NCBI GenBank assembly: GCA_018238155.1
Contig: JABCTZ010000032.1
Coordinates: 277,034 to 341,033 of the forward strand
Origin: Candidatus Heimdallarchaeota archaeon
GTDB taxonomy: Archaea > Asgardarchaeota > Heimdallarchaeia > JABLTI01
Direction: 5' to 3'
Length of the DNA: 64,000 bases
Below are positions 17,994 through 26,253 of this stretch, piece by piece. The notes under the pieces are model-generated. The model did no database searches and was not told where the DNA came from. It saw nothing but the letters and a program-made list of their open reading frames with translations. The position numbers and the translations under genes were made by a program. Numbering within the stretch: position 1 is the stretch's first letter; each line of letters begins with the position of its first letter.

Positions 17994-18965
17994 CTATTCT
18001 TCTTTCTTTAAAACATATGCAAGTTTAACCCAATCTTCTTTGAATCCTTTAGTTTTGTAAAGACTGTAAGCAGGACTATTTGTTAAATCAACATTTAGAC
18101 TTGCAGTTTTATAGTCATTTTCCACCAATTTGTTTAACATAGTATCAATGAGAAATGAACCAATACCAAGTCTACGGTATTTTGGATGAACACCCATTAC
18201 CCAAAGATTTCCATTGTGTGGTCCATGAGATTCTCTTACCACTGAATAAGCAATCATTTTATTGTCATCGAATATCCCTAGTGAACTATCCTGAATTAAT
18301 TTAAATGAATCATTCAGTATTCTATTATCAAAATAGTCTCTGATTTCTTCATCAGATAAGCTTAACATCCATCCATCTTCGGTGTCTCTAAATGTTCTGT
18401 GAAAGCAATTGTAGAAGTCATCAATATTGACTTGTGAAATTGGTTTTATCTGTCGCTTAGTGTCTTCTTGTAGATGGCGTTGTTGATGGTTAGTAAGATC
18501 CATTCTCATATGACAAATTTGTTCTATTAGCTCAAATTTATTCGATGTATATAGTCTCCTAAATAATTGCTTCTCTTCGGAACCCTCTTTGTTAAAAAGC
18601 AAATCAATCCGTGTGTACTTACTTTGATTAAAGTAGTCAATTGCATTTTTCAGTAGGTGTTTAGCAATGGTCTCTTTATCTTCACCAAGTCCTATTATTG
18701 GATGACCACCTAATGCAAAAGGATTGAGCTCTAGTTCTGTTTTTGAATGTGCAAATAGCATTACCCATCCAACTAGTTTGGCATCCCGTTTTGCTTGAAC
18801 AATTTGAGGTTCAATGGTATAATCAAGATTTTTCAACCAATTAGTAAAACCTTCTACTGTGTATTGGTTCCCCTTAGCATTCCAAATGTCTATTGATAAT
18901 TTGGCTAGTTCTGCTAATTCGATTTCAGCATAATTCTTTGTGGTATAAGTTATTGTATTGGCCAT
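17994..18965 (-). CDS. Tandem GNAT acetyltransferase
   Basis: 323 residues with two GNAT-like halves. The C-terminal half holds the acetyl-CoA loop VHPKYRRLGIGSFLIDTML followed by LNVDLTNSPAYSLYKTKGF, a classic catalytic GNAT. The N-terminal half (IVQAKRDAKLVGWVMLFA) is degenerate. The double layout recalls mycothiol-synthase-type or N-alpha acetyltransferase-like proteins, but the substrate cannot be told. ATG start with AAGGAG about 10 nt upstream. Confidence 0.82.
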   Translation of the reverse strand: MANTITYTTKNYAEIELAELAKLSIDIWNAKGNQYTVEGFTNWLKNLDYTIEPQIVQAKRDAKLVGWVMLFAHSKTELELNPFALGGHPIIGLGEDKETIAKHLLKNAIDYFNQSKYTRIDLLFNKEGSEEKQLFRRLYTSNKFELIEQICHMRMDLTNHQQRHLQEDTKRQIKPISQVNIDDFYNCFHRTFRDTEDGWMLSLSDEEIRDYFDNRILNDSFKLIQDSSLGIFDDNKMIAYSVVRESHGPHNGNLWVMGVHPKYRRLGIGSFLIDTMLNKLVENDYKTASLNVDLTNSPAYSLYKTKGFKEDWVKLAYVLKKEE

Positions 18966-19317
18966 AATATAATACTCCTTGAAGAGGTAATGAAAATAGC
19001 ATAATTTGTAATAATGTCAAGTAAAGTTAAAGCAGAAATAAAACAAAGAACAAATATTTATCTTAAGAAAAAACTTGGTTAGTTTGATCTTCTGGATGTA
19101 AATAAAAGTTGATTGTTGTTTTTTCTAGAGTTGAATTCAAAATTTCCAAACCATGTCATCTTCTACTTACCTCCGAATAATTGTAATCTAAATTAAGTGA
19201 TTTTTGTTTAAAAACATAACCTCAGATACTATTTATTTGACTTTAATTTCAATAAATAAAGGAGAAGAGCTTCTAGAAATTAAGTATTAAATAACATACT
19301 CGCGAGATTTTGAAATG

Positions 19318-19332
19318 AATATATAAATATAG
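19318..19332 (+). promoter_or_regulatory. TATA box for the small membrane protein
   Basis: AATATATAAATATAG lies about 40 bp before the ATG at 19368, which fits an archaeal TATA box with a short leader; AAAGGG in the leader is the ribosome binding site. The remainder of the non-coding stretch 18966-19317 holds nothing I can name. Confidence 0.5.
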
Positions 19333-19367
19333 CAAAATATCCGACTATTATAAAGGGTTGAAAAATT

Positions 19368-19712
19368 ATGGAAAGTACTGATGTTTCTGAATCAAAAGAG
19401 AAAAACATTGTAACTAAATTTCAAAAATTGACTAAAATAGAAAAAACTTCATTTTTCTATGGACTTATTATGTTAATTTTGTTTACATGGGTACCCCTAA
19501 TTATTGGTTACTATTCCTTAACTGAAAGAAGATTGGAATTTATAATTAATCTTGTTATTTTACTAATGGCAATTGCTGGAATAATTATTGGCTTGATTTC
19601 ATTGAATATAGAAAATAACTCATTCACATTAATTGGATTTCTTTCTAGTATTATTGCAACAGTACTAACTGCTTGGTTTATGATTGTATATCAATATATA
19701 GTATATTTATAG
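19368..19712 (+). CDS. Three-helix membrane protein, unknown
   Basis: 114 residues with a polar charged N-terminus (ESKEKNIVTKFQKLTK) and three hydrophobic segments (about 30-48, 58-78, 84-110). No motif is recognised. AAAGGGTTG precedes the ATG, with a TATA box at 19318-19332. Confidence 0.6.
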   Translation: MESTDVSESKEKNIVTKFQKLTKIEKTSFFYGLIMLILFTWVPLIIGYYSLTERRLEFIINLVILLMAIAGIIIGLISLNIENNSFTLIGFLSSIIATVLTAWFMIVYQYIVYL

Positions 19713-19718
19713 ATACAG

Positions 19719-19753
19719 CAAAAGAAAGTGGTGGGTCTACGCGGATTCGAACC
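19719..19753. repeat. Direct repeat copy A (attachment-site-like)
   Basis: Similar to 21409-21445 in the same orientation: CAAAAG, then AGTGGTGGG, then CGGATT-GAACC, with about five mismatches and a 2-nt gap over about 36 nt. Similarity continues past the mature tRNA end (CTTTTG on the minus strand), which favours a true duplication over chance tRNA likeness. Confidence 0.45.
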
Positions 19754-19762
19754 TACCACCTT
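19729..19762 (-). pseudogene. tRNA 3'-end remnant
   Basis: The minus strand carries GGTTCGAATCC (T-loop) and ends CCCACCA, as in the 3' end of a tRNA. The T-stem no longer pairs (GTAGG against CCGCG) and no matching 5' half is present, so it is not a working tRNA. It has the same orientation as tRNA-Ile at 21421-21529 and lies downstream of that gene's 3' end. Confidence 0.55.
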
Positions 19763-19798
19763 GGAATTATTTTAATTGAGTATTTGCACTCTCGAATT

Positions 19799-21310
19799 TT
19801 AGGGAGAAGGGAAATAATCACATTTTGGTAGATTTTGACACCCCCCCCAAGCTGCAATTTTTGCCTCGATTCTGTCCCATAAGTTTAGATCTTCTAGTTC
19901 ACTAACTGAATAGTTTCTATCTAAACTACAGTAATTGTAAACCCAGCTATCCTCATGATTTTTGTCTTCCTCTAAATCTCTGCAATGCGCATGTAATAAG
20001 ATATCTGAAAGATATTCTATTGCTAATTCTCTCACTTGTCTTCCAATATTATTTTCTTGGTCTTCAACAGAAACGTTGACTCCAAACCAGTTATGAAATA
20101 TTCTTGACACTATAAGAAGACGCTCAGCTGGAGGTAGCATAGTTTCTCCCAGAGCAATCAGATTTTCTTCACTAGGTAATGGAGTTATTTTACTATGTCC
20201 ATTATATGGATCATCTCCATGACTAAGATACAAATCGTCATTTATGAAGCAGGGAAGAGCGTGACCTCGGACAGACATCTTTTTTACAGGTATGTTGATT
20301 ACTCGACAAATACTTCTAAGAAAACCATTTGTTCCATGGCATCCAGCTGTAAAATGTCTCTTACCCCACTCAGGATTGAAGGTACTGGTCGTTCCTTTAA
20401 TAATTCGAGAAACGGGGGGATCTCCTCGATAATGCCATTGAGCATCCATTGAGCTCGTTATTGGACCATATAAGTAATGGGTTAAATTTTCACGACACCA
20501 ATTTATTATATTTGAAATAGCCTTCATTCTGTGAAGAGTATATAGATTTTCACTAGCTAGAAAAGAATTAATTACACTAGGAGGTGCAGGAATTGCTCTT
20601 CCGAATGAATATGTCTTGAATAAATAACCACCAACATAAGTATTATTTATGTTTGATATAAGCTGAAACATCTGCGTGCAATCAAATAGGTTTTCTAATT
20701 CTTCAGTGTTGTATGATCTAATTGACCAAGGAAGTCTTCCTTTTATTTCATTTGCCAAACATACTGCAAGATGAGCTAAGAATAAATGGCAAGCAAAAAC
20801 TCCTGCAGTAACCGTGAATACTTGATCATCATCTTCTAAATTAGCATAATTTGGCAAAGGATCTGGAAGAAGTAAATTTTCATATGTTTGGTTTATCCAT
20901 GCAGATTCGAAAGCCATTTTCAATGTATATTTGATTGTGTTATTCCAATCTGGGTAACTCAATATTTCTCCATTATCAAACTGAAACTTAATTGCATCTC
21001 GAATATTGGGATTATTATCAAGCCAAATGTCAAAATCAGGTGGATTGTAATTACAATCACACCGTACTATAGGATTTATAAATTTAATAAAATTACTAGT
21101 CTTCCTTTTCATCTGATCTTTTCTTATATCTGCTGTAATTATCTGTTTATTCTCTTCTAATCCCTTAACGTCTATAGCATCTATTATCTGCTGAGCTTTC
21201 TCTATTGGTAGCAAAATTTTCATATTGCCCAAAGTATCAATGGGTTTCAGTAAATTTTCAAAGTGAATTTCCTCAATTTTCTTTTTACCTTTCTTATTTC
21301 CTATTTTCAT
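19799..21310 (-). CDS. Transglutaminase-like cysteine protein
   Basis: 503 residues. The C-terminal half has a transglutaminase-like triad: Cys in TAGCHGTNGFLRSICRVINIP, His in MSVRGHALPC, and Asp in the LYLSHGDDPY strand. The spacing and the RVINIPVKK turn match the fold that includes peptide N-glycanases and transglutaminase-like peptidases. The N-terminal half is not recognised. It has no signal peptide. A run of eight G on the coding strand near the end (19842-19849) could be a frameshift hot spot. It lies alone between tRNA-Ile and the tRNA remnant. Confidence 0.62.
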   Translation of the reverse strand: MKIGNKKGKKKIEEIHFENLLKPIDTLGNMKILLPIEKAQQIIDAIDVKGLEENKQIITADIRKDQMKRKTSNFIKFINPIVRCDCNYNPPDFDIWLDNNPNIRDAIKFQFDNGEILSYPDWNNTIKYTLKMAFESAWINQTYENLLLPDPLPNYANLEDDDQVFTVTAGVFACHLFLAHLAVCLANEIKGRLPWSIRSYNTEELENLFDCTQMFQLISNINNTYVGGYLFKTYSFGRAIPAPPSVINSFLASENLYTLHRMKAISNIINWCRENLTHYLYGPITSSMDAQWHYRGDPPVSRIIKGTTSTFNPEWGKRHFTAGCHGTNGFLRSICRVINIPVKKMSVRGHALPCFINDDLYLSHGDDPYNGHSKITPLPSEENLIALGETMLPPAERLLIVSRIFHNWFGVNVSVEDQENNIGRQVRELAIEYLSDILLHAHCRDLEEDKNHEDSWVYNYCSLDRNYSVSELEDLNLWDRIEAKIAAWGGCQNLPKCDYFPSP

Positions 21311-21408
21311 TTATAGCACCTTGTTTATAGAATTAGAATGATGATACATTCCCTCCAACTTGAAGAAAGTTTTTACAATAAATAAAATTTGTGCAAAAAT
21401 ATACCCGA

Positions 21409-21445
21409 CAAAAGTAAAAGTGGTGGGCCCAGCCGGATTTGAACC
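21409..21445. repeat. Direct repeat copy B (in tRNA-Ile 3' end)
   Basis: Partner of the copy at 19719-19753. It covers the T-loop, acceptor 3' strand and CCA of tRNA-Ile plus about 12 nt downstream, the usual target of tyrosine-integrase elements. No integrase gene lies between the copies. Confidence 0.45.
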
Positions 21446-21529
21446 AGCGACTTCCCGGTTTTTGAGAACTGCAGTCTCGACTGTTTTTCTTATCAGCCGA
21501 GCGCTCTAACCAAGCTGAGCTACGGGCCC
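21421..21529 (-). tRNA. trnI: tRNA-Ile (GAT) with intron
   Basis: The minus strand folds as a full tRNA: acceptor GGGCCCG/TGGGCCC, D-arm GCTC...GAGC, anticodon stem CTCGG/CCGGG with loop CTGATAA (anticodon GAT), T-arm GCTGG-TTCAAAT-CCGGC, and encoded CCA. A 31-nt intron (about 21460-21490) interrupts the anticodon loop after position 37, the canonical archaeal site. Mature length is 78 nt including CCA. Confidence 0.93.
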
Positions 21530-21835
21530 CTTTGTATTGTTTTAATACTTCTGATTTTGACTTTTTTCACTTAAAAAAGTTTATGATTGGATTATATATT
21601 CTCTTTTTGGTTTGTTCAATCTATTCGTTTAATAGTTTTTACTCTTAAAGCTGTTTTACTTATTGTTAAAAAACAGTCTTTTCGTTTCTTACTTACTTTT
21701 ATTATACTTTACCTACAAACCAAAGTTTAAAATAAACAAGTACAAACGTTATATTGAATTTAGAAAGCTAATTATAGGAAATTGACAAAAACATAGTATA
21801 CTAAATTAGTAATATAAAATGGCAGGGAACTCAAC

Positions 21836-22414
21836 ATGTCACAAAATAATGGAAAAGCAATAAACGCAATCTTAAAATTAGTACTCCTAGGTGATGGTGC
21901 TGTAGGGAAAACAACTATGAGGCGCCAATTTCTTGGTGAAGGATTTAAAGCAGGTTATTCTGCAACCATTGGTGCTGATTTTGCTATTAAAAGAATCAAT
22001 CTTGAAAATTATCGTTTAACATTTCAGATTTGGGATTTAGCAGGTCAACAAAGATTCGCTGCTGTTAGGGAATTATACTATCGAGGTTCTCGTGGTGCTT
22101 TGTTAGTTTTTGATGTTACTAACCCCAGTTCATTTAACAATCTCCCCACTTGGCTTGAAGAGCTCTGGAAAAAAGCCGGTCGTGTTCCTATGATTCTCTG
22201 TGGAAACAAAATTGATCTTCGTTCTGAAGTTCCTAAAAGCATCGCTCCCGAATTAGGTCAAGAATACGCGAGAAGACTTTCAGAAGCATTAGGGTATGAA
22301 GTTCCTTATATTGAAACCAGTGCTAAAACCGGCGAGAAAGTTAATGAGGCCTTCTTCATGCTTGGTTTGAGTATTATTCGTTCTGTTAAAAAACCAAAAA
22401 CTATTCTCGAATGA
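21836..22414 (+). CDS. Ras/Rab-like small GTPase
   Basis: 192 residues with all G motifs: GDGAVGKT (19-26), Thr in YSATIGADF, WDLAGQQRF (66-74), GNKIDL (123-128) and TSAK (161-164). The WDLAGQQ form of G3 is close to Rab WDTAGQE, with Gln in the catalytic position. There is no C-terminal prenylation cysteine, so membrane attachment, if any, differs from eukaryotic Rabs. A near-identical paralogue follows 190 bp downstream. Confidence 0.92.
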   Translation: MSQNNGKAINAILKLVLLGDGAVGKTTMRRQFLGEGFKAGYSATIGADFAIKRINLENYRLTFQIWDLAGQQRFAAVRELYYRGSRGALLVFDVTNPSSFNNLPTWLEELWKKAGRVPMILCGNKIDLRSEVPKSIAPELGQEYARRLSEALGYEVPYIETSAKTGEKVNEAFFMLGLSIIRSVKKPKTILE

Positions 22415-22531
22415 TATGTGATAGACTTTCTATCTCATCATTTTTTTTCTTTTTCCCTTCCGCAATGATTACTATTTTAAAGTAGTATGTTTATCTATCA
22501 TTTGCCTTAATCGATTCTGCAGTATAGCAAA

Positions 22532-22543
22532 TCCTTTAAAGGA
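22532..22543. promoter_or_regulatory. 12-bp palindrome between the two GTPase genes
   Basis: TCCTTTAAAGGA is a perfect palindrome 60 bp before the GTG start of the second GTPase. It contains TTTAAA and may overlap that gene's own promoter. It could instead be chance in AT-rich DNA. Confidence 0.25.
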
Positions 22544-22603
22544 ATACTCTTTCACAATAAAAAGAGAATTTTAAATTTAATTGTATATGGAGCTTGAATA
22601 AAA

Positions 22604-23173
22604 GTGAGTAGACCTCAAAAATCATCAGTATATAAAGTAGTTTTACTTGGAGACGGTGCTGTCGGTAAAACGAGCATTAGACAACAATATCTTGGAAAAG
22701 GGTTCAAAGAAGGTTACTCTATGACCATTGGCGCAGATTTCTGCGTTAAACGTGTTGAGCTCTCTGATATGATTATTACCTTTCAAATATGGGATCTTGC
22801 AGGTCAACAAAGATTTGATGTAGTTCGAGAAGTATATTATCGCGGTAGTAGTGGTGCATTATTGATTTTTGATGTTTCAAATCCAGGCTCCTTTGAGAAT
22901 TTACCTGCTTGGTTAAATGAATTAACCAAAAACAATTACGATCGTATTGTTCCCATTGTTTTAATTGGAAATAAAACTGATTTACGTGGAACGGCTCCTT
23001 GTTTACCTAAAGAAGCAGGACAACAATATGCCGCTGCTTTAACCCAATGGACTGGTTTTGATGTGCCTTATCTTGAAACATCAGCAAAATCTGGTATAAA
23101 TATTGAAAAGGCATTTGGTCTTCTTTCAAAGCAAATTGAACTTTTCTTAGATAAATATAGACTACGAGGATAA
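22604..23173 (+). CDS. Ras/Rab-like small GTPase, paralogue of the upstream gene
   Basis: 189 residues with GDGAVGKTSIRQQYLGKGF, YSMTIGADF, WDLAGQQRF, GNKTDLRG and ETSAKSG. It resembles its upstream neighbour throughout and is likely a tandem duplicate. The GTG start has GGAGCTTG upstream. It ends LDKYRLRG without a lipidation cysteine. Asgard genomes carry many such GTPases; no GAP or GEF candidate is adjacent, although a Roadblock gene lies at 61.6 kb. Confidence 0.92.
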   Translation: MSRPQKSSVYKVVLLGDGAVGKTSIRQQYLGKGFKEGYSMTIGADFCVKRVELSDMIITFQIWDLAGQQRFDVVREVYYRGSSGALLIFDVSNPGSFENLPAWLNELTKNNYDRIVPIVLIGNKTDLRGTAPCLPKEAGQQYAAALTQWTGFDVPYLETSAKSGINIEKAFGLLSKQIELFLDKYRLRG

Positions 23174-23295
23174 CCTCGTTTTCTCACCTCCTTTTTATGT
23201 TCGGTTCTTAAGAAATCCTTTTTAATGAAAAATGTTCGAAATAGTCAAAGAATACTACTTAGTGATATTATAAAGTTAAAGGATGAGTCAAATTT

Positions 23296-23799
23296 ATGTC
23301 AAAAACAAAGAAAAGTAGTAAAGATGCAAAAAAGGTTGAAGAAGACGTTCCTCTTATGGAGCGATTGCCATCAAATTTGCCTTTTGCACCTATGGTTCGA
23401 AGACCTGATTACCAACTGAGATTTGTAAAACTCTCAGTTCCAACATCTATACCAATTGAGATAATAATCGCGGTAGTATTTATTGGATTATTCTTTATCT
23501 ATATGGGCGGATTTTATGATTTAGCTCAAGACAATATAAGCGCTTTTGGTTCTGGTCAAGATGGTAATCCAATAGTAATTTATCCCGGACAATTAGATTC
23601 TCAATTTCTTGTAGAAGGAATGGCTGCAGGACTACTAATGTTTATTGGAGCTGGTGGTTTCTTTATGCTTTATTATTCAACACAATATGCTTATTCGCCA
23701 AAAAATGCCACTATTCTTTTAGTAGTTGGAATTGGCATTGTCGGACTTGCATGGATAGCAATAATGTATATGTTGCTTTCGAAAATGGGTATTTGGTGA
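23296..23799 (+). CDS. Ost3/OSTC-like oligosaccharyltransferase subunit
   Basis: 167 residues: a charged cytoplasmic N-terminus, then three membrane helices (about 52-72, 112-136, 142-165). The helix-loop-helix core resembles eukaryotic OSTC and the Ost3/6 membrane domain: MGGFYDLAQD, a short glycine-rich external loop, then QFLVEGMAAGLLMFIGAGGFF (compare [20 protein letters not shown] in human OSTC). In eukaryotes these subunits join STT3 in N-glycosylation. No STT3 gene is in the window. ATG start with AAAGGATG upstream. Confidence 0.7.
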   Translation: MSKTKKSSKDAKKVEEDVPLMERLPSNLPFAPMVRRPDYQLRFVKLSVPTSIPIEIIIAVVFIGLFFIYMGGFYDLAQDNISAFGSGQDGNPIVIYPGQLDSQFLVEGMAAGLLMFIGAGGFFMLYYSTQYAYSPKNATILLVVGIGIVGLAWIAIMYMLLSKMGIW

Positions 23800-23949
23800 G
23801 AATATAAATTTACGAAGGAAGGCTTTTTTGCTTTGCTTCATTTTTCATTTCTTTCTGCTTGATCTAAAATGATTTGAAATAAGCTGGGATTAGTAGGAGA
23901 AAAATATGTGATTGTATTAATATCAATCACAGAGAAAAAAATAGCTATT

Positions 23950-24360
23950 TTACTTTTCATCTTTAAATTGTTTTTCGATTAATTCCTGGAAAACTTTCTT
24001 CTTTTTTGCCCCTGAAAATTGACCAATTACTTTCCCTTCTTTAAAGAGATAAAATGTTGGGACATATCTAATTTGATATTGAATTGCTGCTTGCCTTTCA
24101 TGATCCGTATTAATTTTACCAAAAGCAACTTTTCCTTTATAGATTTCAGCTAAATCCTGTGTTATTGGGTCCATTATTTTACAAGGTGGACACCAAGTAG
24201 CATAGAAATCAACTATTACATTTTTGTTATTATTGATAAATGGTTGAAGATCTTTGTTCTTTAAAACCGTAACTTCTCCGCTTGCACTTTGATTTTGATT
24301 CATAATATCACTAACAATTTTTGCTTTTATTTGTTCTAATTCTTTATCTTCTAAACTCAA
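23950..24360 (-). CDS. trxA: Thioredoxin
   Basis: 136 residues with the redox motif WCPPC in FYATWCPPCKIMDP and the cis-Pro segment IRYVPTFYLFKEGK. CPPC rather than CGPC suggests a somewhat different potential. An N-terminal helix of about 35 residues precedes the fold, and there is no signal peptide, so it is cytosolic. TTG start with CGAGG upstream. It is convergent with the Ost3/OSTC-like gene; in eukaryotic Ost3/6 a thioredoxin domain is fused to that membrane domain. Confidence 0.92.
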   Translation of the reverse strand: MSLEDKELEQIKAKIVSDIMNQNQSASGEVTVLKNKDLQPFINNNKNVIVDFYATWCPPCKIMDPITQDLAEIYKGKVAFGKINTDHERQAAIQYQIRYVPTFYLFKEGKVIGQFSGAKKKKVFQELIEKQFKDEK

Positions 24361-24530
24361 TTTTATTACCTCGTATAAGTTTTACTCTTAATAAGTTTTT
24401 CAAGAGACCCAATTACAAATTACATTGGATACCTTGATAACTGTTTTTTATCAGCTATAAGATATGAGCTGAATAAATTTACTACTGAAATTATTTAAGT
24501 TTTCTATTTTAGAAACTAAGTTTTGATTTA

Positions 24531-24553
24531 CTTTCTTTCTTTCTTTCTTTCTT
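24531..24553. repeat. CTTT tetranucleotide repeat
   Basis: About six tandem CTTT units in the 357-bp non-coding region 24361-24717 between thioredoxin and the membrane-anchored protein. Such tracts are length-variable. Nothing else is recognised in the region apart from AT-rich promoter-like DNA. Confidence 0.7.
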
Positions 24554-24717
24554 AAGTTTACTCTATTTAATTTAACTTTCAATAAGAAAATCTTTAGTAT
24601 AGAAAGACAGTAAATAATATTAACTACAATAGCACAGTTAGTTATTAGTAATAGTGTTTATTCACTTCCTCCCAATGATGAACCTTCAAAAGAAGACAGT
24701 AAGGAAAGTATGTTACA

Positions 24718-26244
24718 ATGGCTGAAATGGAACTTTATATGATTCTCGGAGTTACAGGTATCTTTGTGTTAGTTATCGGTGCAATCCTTTGGAATCAAAT
24801 TAGACAGACAAAAAAGAAAAGTAATCTAAGCGAATCTGCTCATATTAGTCCATCTAGTTTTAATGCCGAAGATAAGACAAAAATGCTCTTTCGTTTGGAC
24901 AAACGAGAAACACAACTAAGAAGAGAACGTATCTTAGAAGGGGGCACTTTACCTGAACTATCGGAATTAGTTATTTACTCACCTGTTAAGAGTGAAAAAA
25001 TAGATTCTAAAGAAGTTGATATCAGAGGCAAAGTAGCAATTAAATCTATTGTATGGATAAATTGTCAAGCTGCCTTTGTTGATGTAGATGGTTCTTTTAT
25101 TGGTTCAGTTCCTCTAACTCGAGGTAAAAATAATCTTGAAATTGTTGTAATAGGTCCATATGGGAAATCAATTTATACATCATTTGATGTTAATTGCACT
25201 TCAAAAGAAGCACCAAATTTACCTGCCGGTGCTAGTATGCTCTTACCTAATATTGGACTTGATATACATACTAAAACAAGTACTGAATCGTTTATCCCTG
25301 ATTCAGAAAATGTTTCTGCAGAAGATGGAGTGCCTGCAATGAAATACGCTTCTATTTCTGATCCAATTATCGTCTCTGAAAATGAAATTGATCCCTCTGT
25401 TTTGGCTGCTTTAAAGGGTGACCCAATAGTAGATACTCCAGTTGATATTCCTGACATCCCTGATATCGGTAGCATAGAAGCAGAAGAAACAATGGAAATT
25501 CCGGATATCCCCGATATTTTGGGCGATGAAACGGTTGATGAAGTTCAGATACCTGATATCCCTGATGTAAATCTAGATGAGGAAGATGAAGCGTCTGAAG
25601 AATCTTCTATCACAGAAGACTCAAAAGCAATTGAAGAATCTGTAAAAATCATTGAAGAAACAATAAAAATTGAAGAAGAAAGTGAAAAAGATGAAAGTCA
25701 ATTTCCATTAGATAAAATGCTTCCAATCCAACCTGGCGATAAAGTGAAAGAGGTGGAAGAGGAAAAAATTGAGCTTTCTGAATTTCAACCATTAAAACAA
25801 ACCATTGTTGGTCTTCAAGAATTAACGGTAGAAACCACTCATCAAAAATTAAATGATGAGCGCTCGACTGAAATTTTGCTACATTCAGGTTTCATCTCCA
25901 GAGAAGATGGAGAACAAATTAAAGTGGTAAAAATAGAGAAACGGATCGAGAAAATTGATGATAAATGGTTCTCAACACTCGGTATAGCAAATTTAACTGA
26001 TGCAGAACTAAGTCTGATAGAAATTTCTGAATATATATCCGGAACGTTCAAGATAAAGGATATGCTCCCTGTGAATGTTTTAGAACCAATTATTGGTACT
26101 TCACCTGAAGGTGTAAAAATCACCTGGACAATTAATGAGGTGAAACCACAAATGAAATTGTTCATAACATATAATGAAGATATTAATCCGTTAACACTAA
26201 TCTCTGAAGAACAAAAAACACCAAAAATAACTATTAGAAGATAG
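24718..26244 (+). CDS. Membrane-anchored protein with acidic Ile-Pro-Asp repeats
   Basis: 508 residues. One N-terminal membrane helix (LGVTGIFVLVIGAILW) is followed by a basic stop-transfer segment (RQTKKKS). A beta-rich module (about 85-165) follows, then an acidic linker with several IPDIPDI units (about 243-290) and glutamate-rich helices. A second beta-rich domain closes it (about 375-505, ending PKITIRR). The basic side after the helix suggests a mostly cytoplasmic body. Not assigned to any family; possibly a scaffold. The ORF stops 9 bp before the convergent fwdB stop. Confidence 0.65.
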   Translation: MAEMELYMILGVTGIFVLVIGAILWNQIRQTKKKSNLSESAHISPSSFNAEDKTKMLFRLDKRETQLRRERILEGGTLPELSELVIYSPVKSEKIDSKEVDIRGKVAIKSIVWINCQAAFVDVDGSFIGSVPLTRGKNNLEIVVIGPYGKSIYTSFDVNCTSKEAPNLPAGASMLLPNIGLDIHTKTSTESFIPDSENVSAEDGVPAMKYASISDPIIVSENEIDPSVLAALKGDPIVDTPVDIPDIPDIGSIEAEETMEIPDIPDILGDETVDEVQIPDIPDVNLDEEDEASEESSITEDSKAIEESVKIIEETIKIEEESEKDESQFPLDKMLPIQPGDKVKEVEEEKIELSEFQPLKQTIVGLQELTVETTHQKLNDERSTEILLHSGFISREDGEQIKVVKIEKRIEKIDDKWFSTLGIANLTDAELSLIEISEYISGTFKIKDMLPVNVLEPIIGTSPEGVKITWTINEVKPQMKLFITYNEDINPLTLISEEQKTPKITIRR

Positions 26245-26253
26245 GTCATATCC

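Noticed and set aside
19729..19762. A complete second tRNA gene
   Set aside because: Only the T-loop and CCA end are recognisable; the T-stem does not pair and no 5' half or anticodon arm is found within reach.
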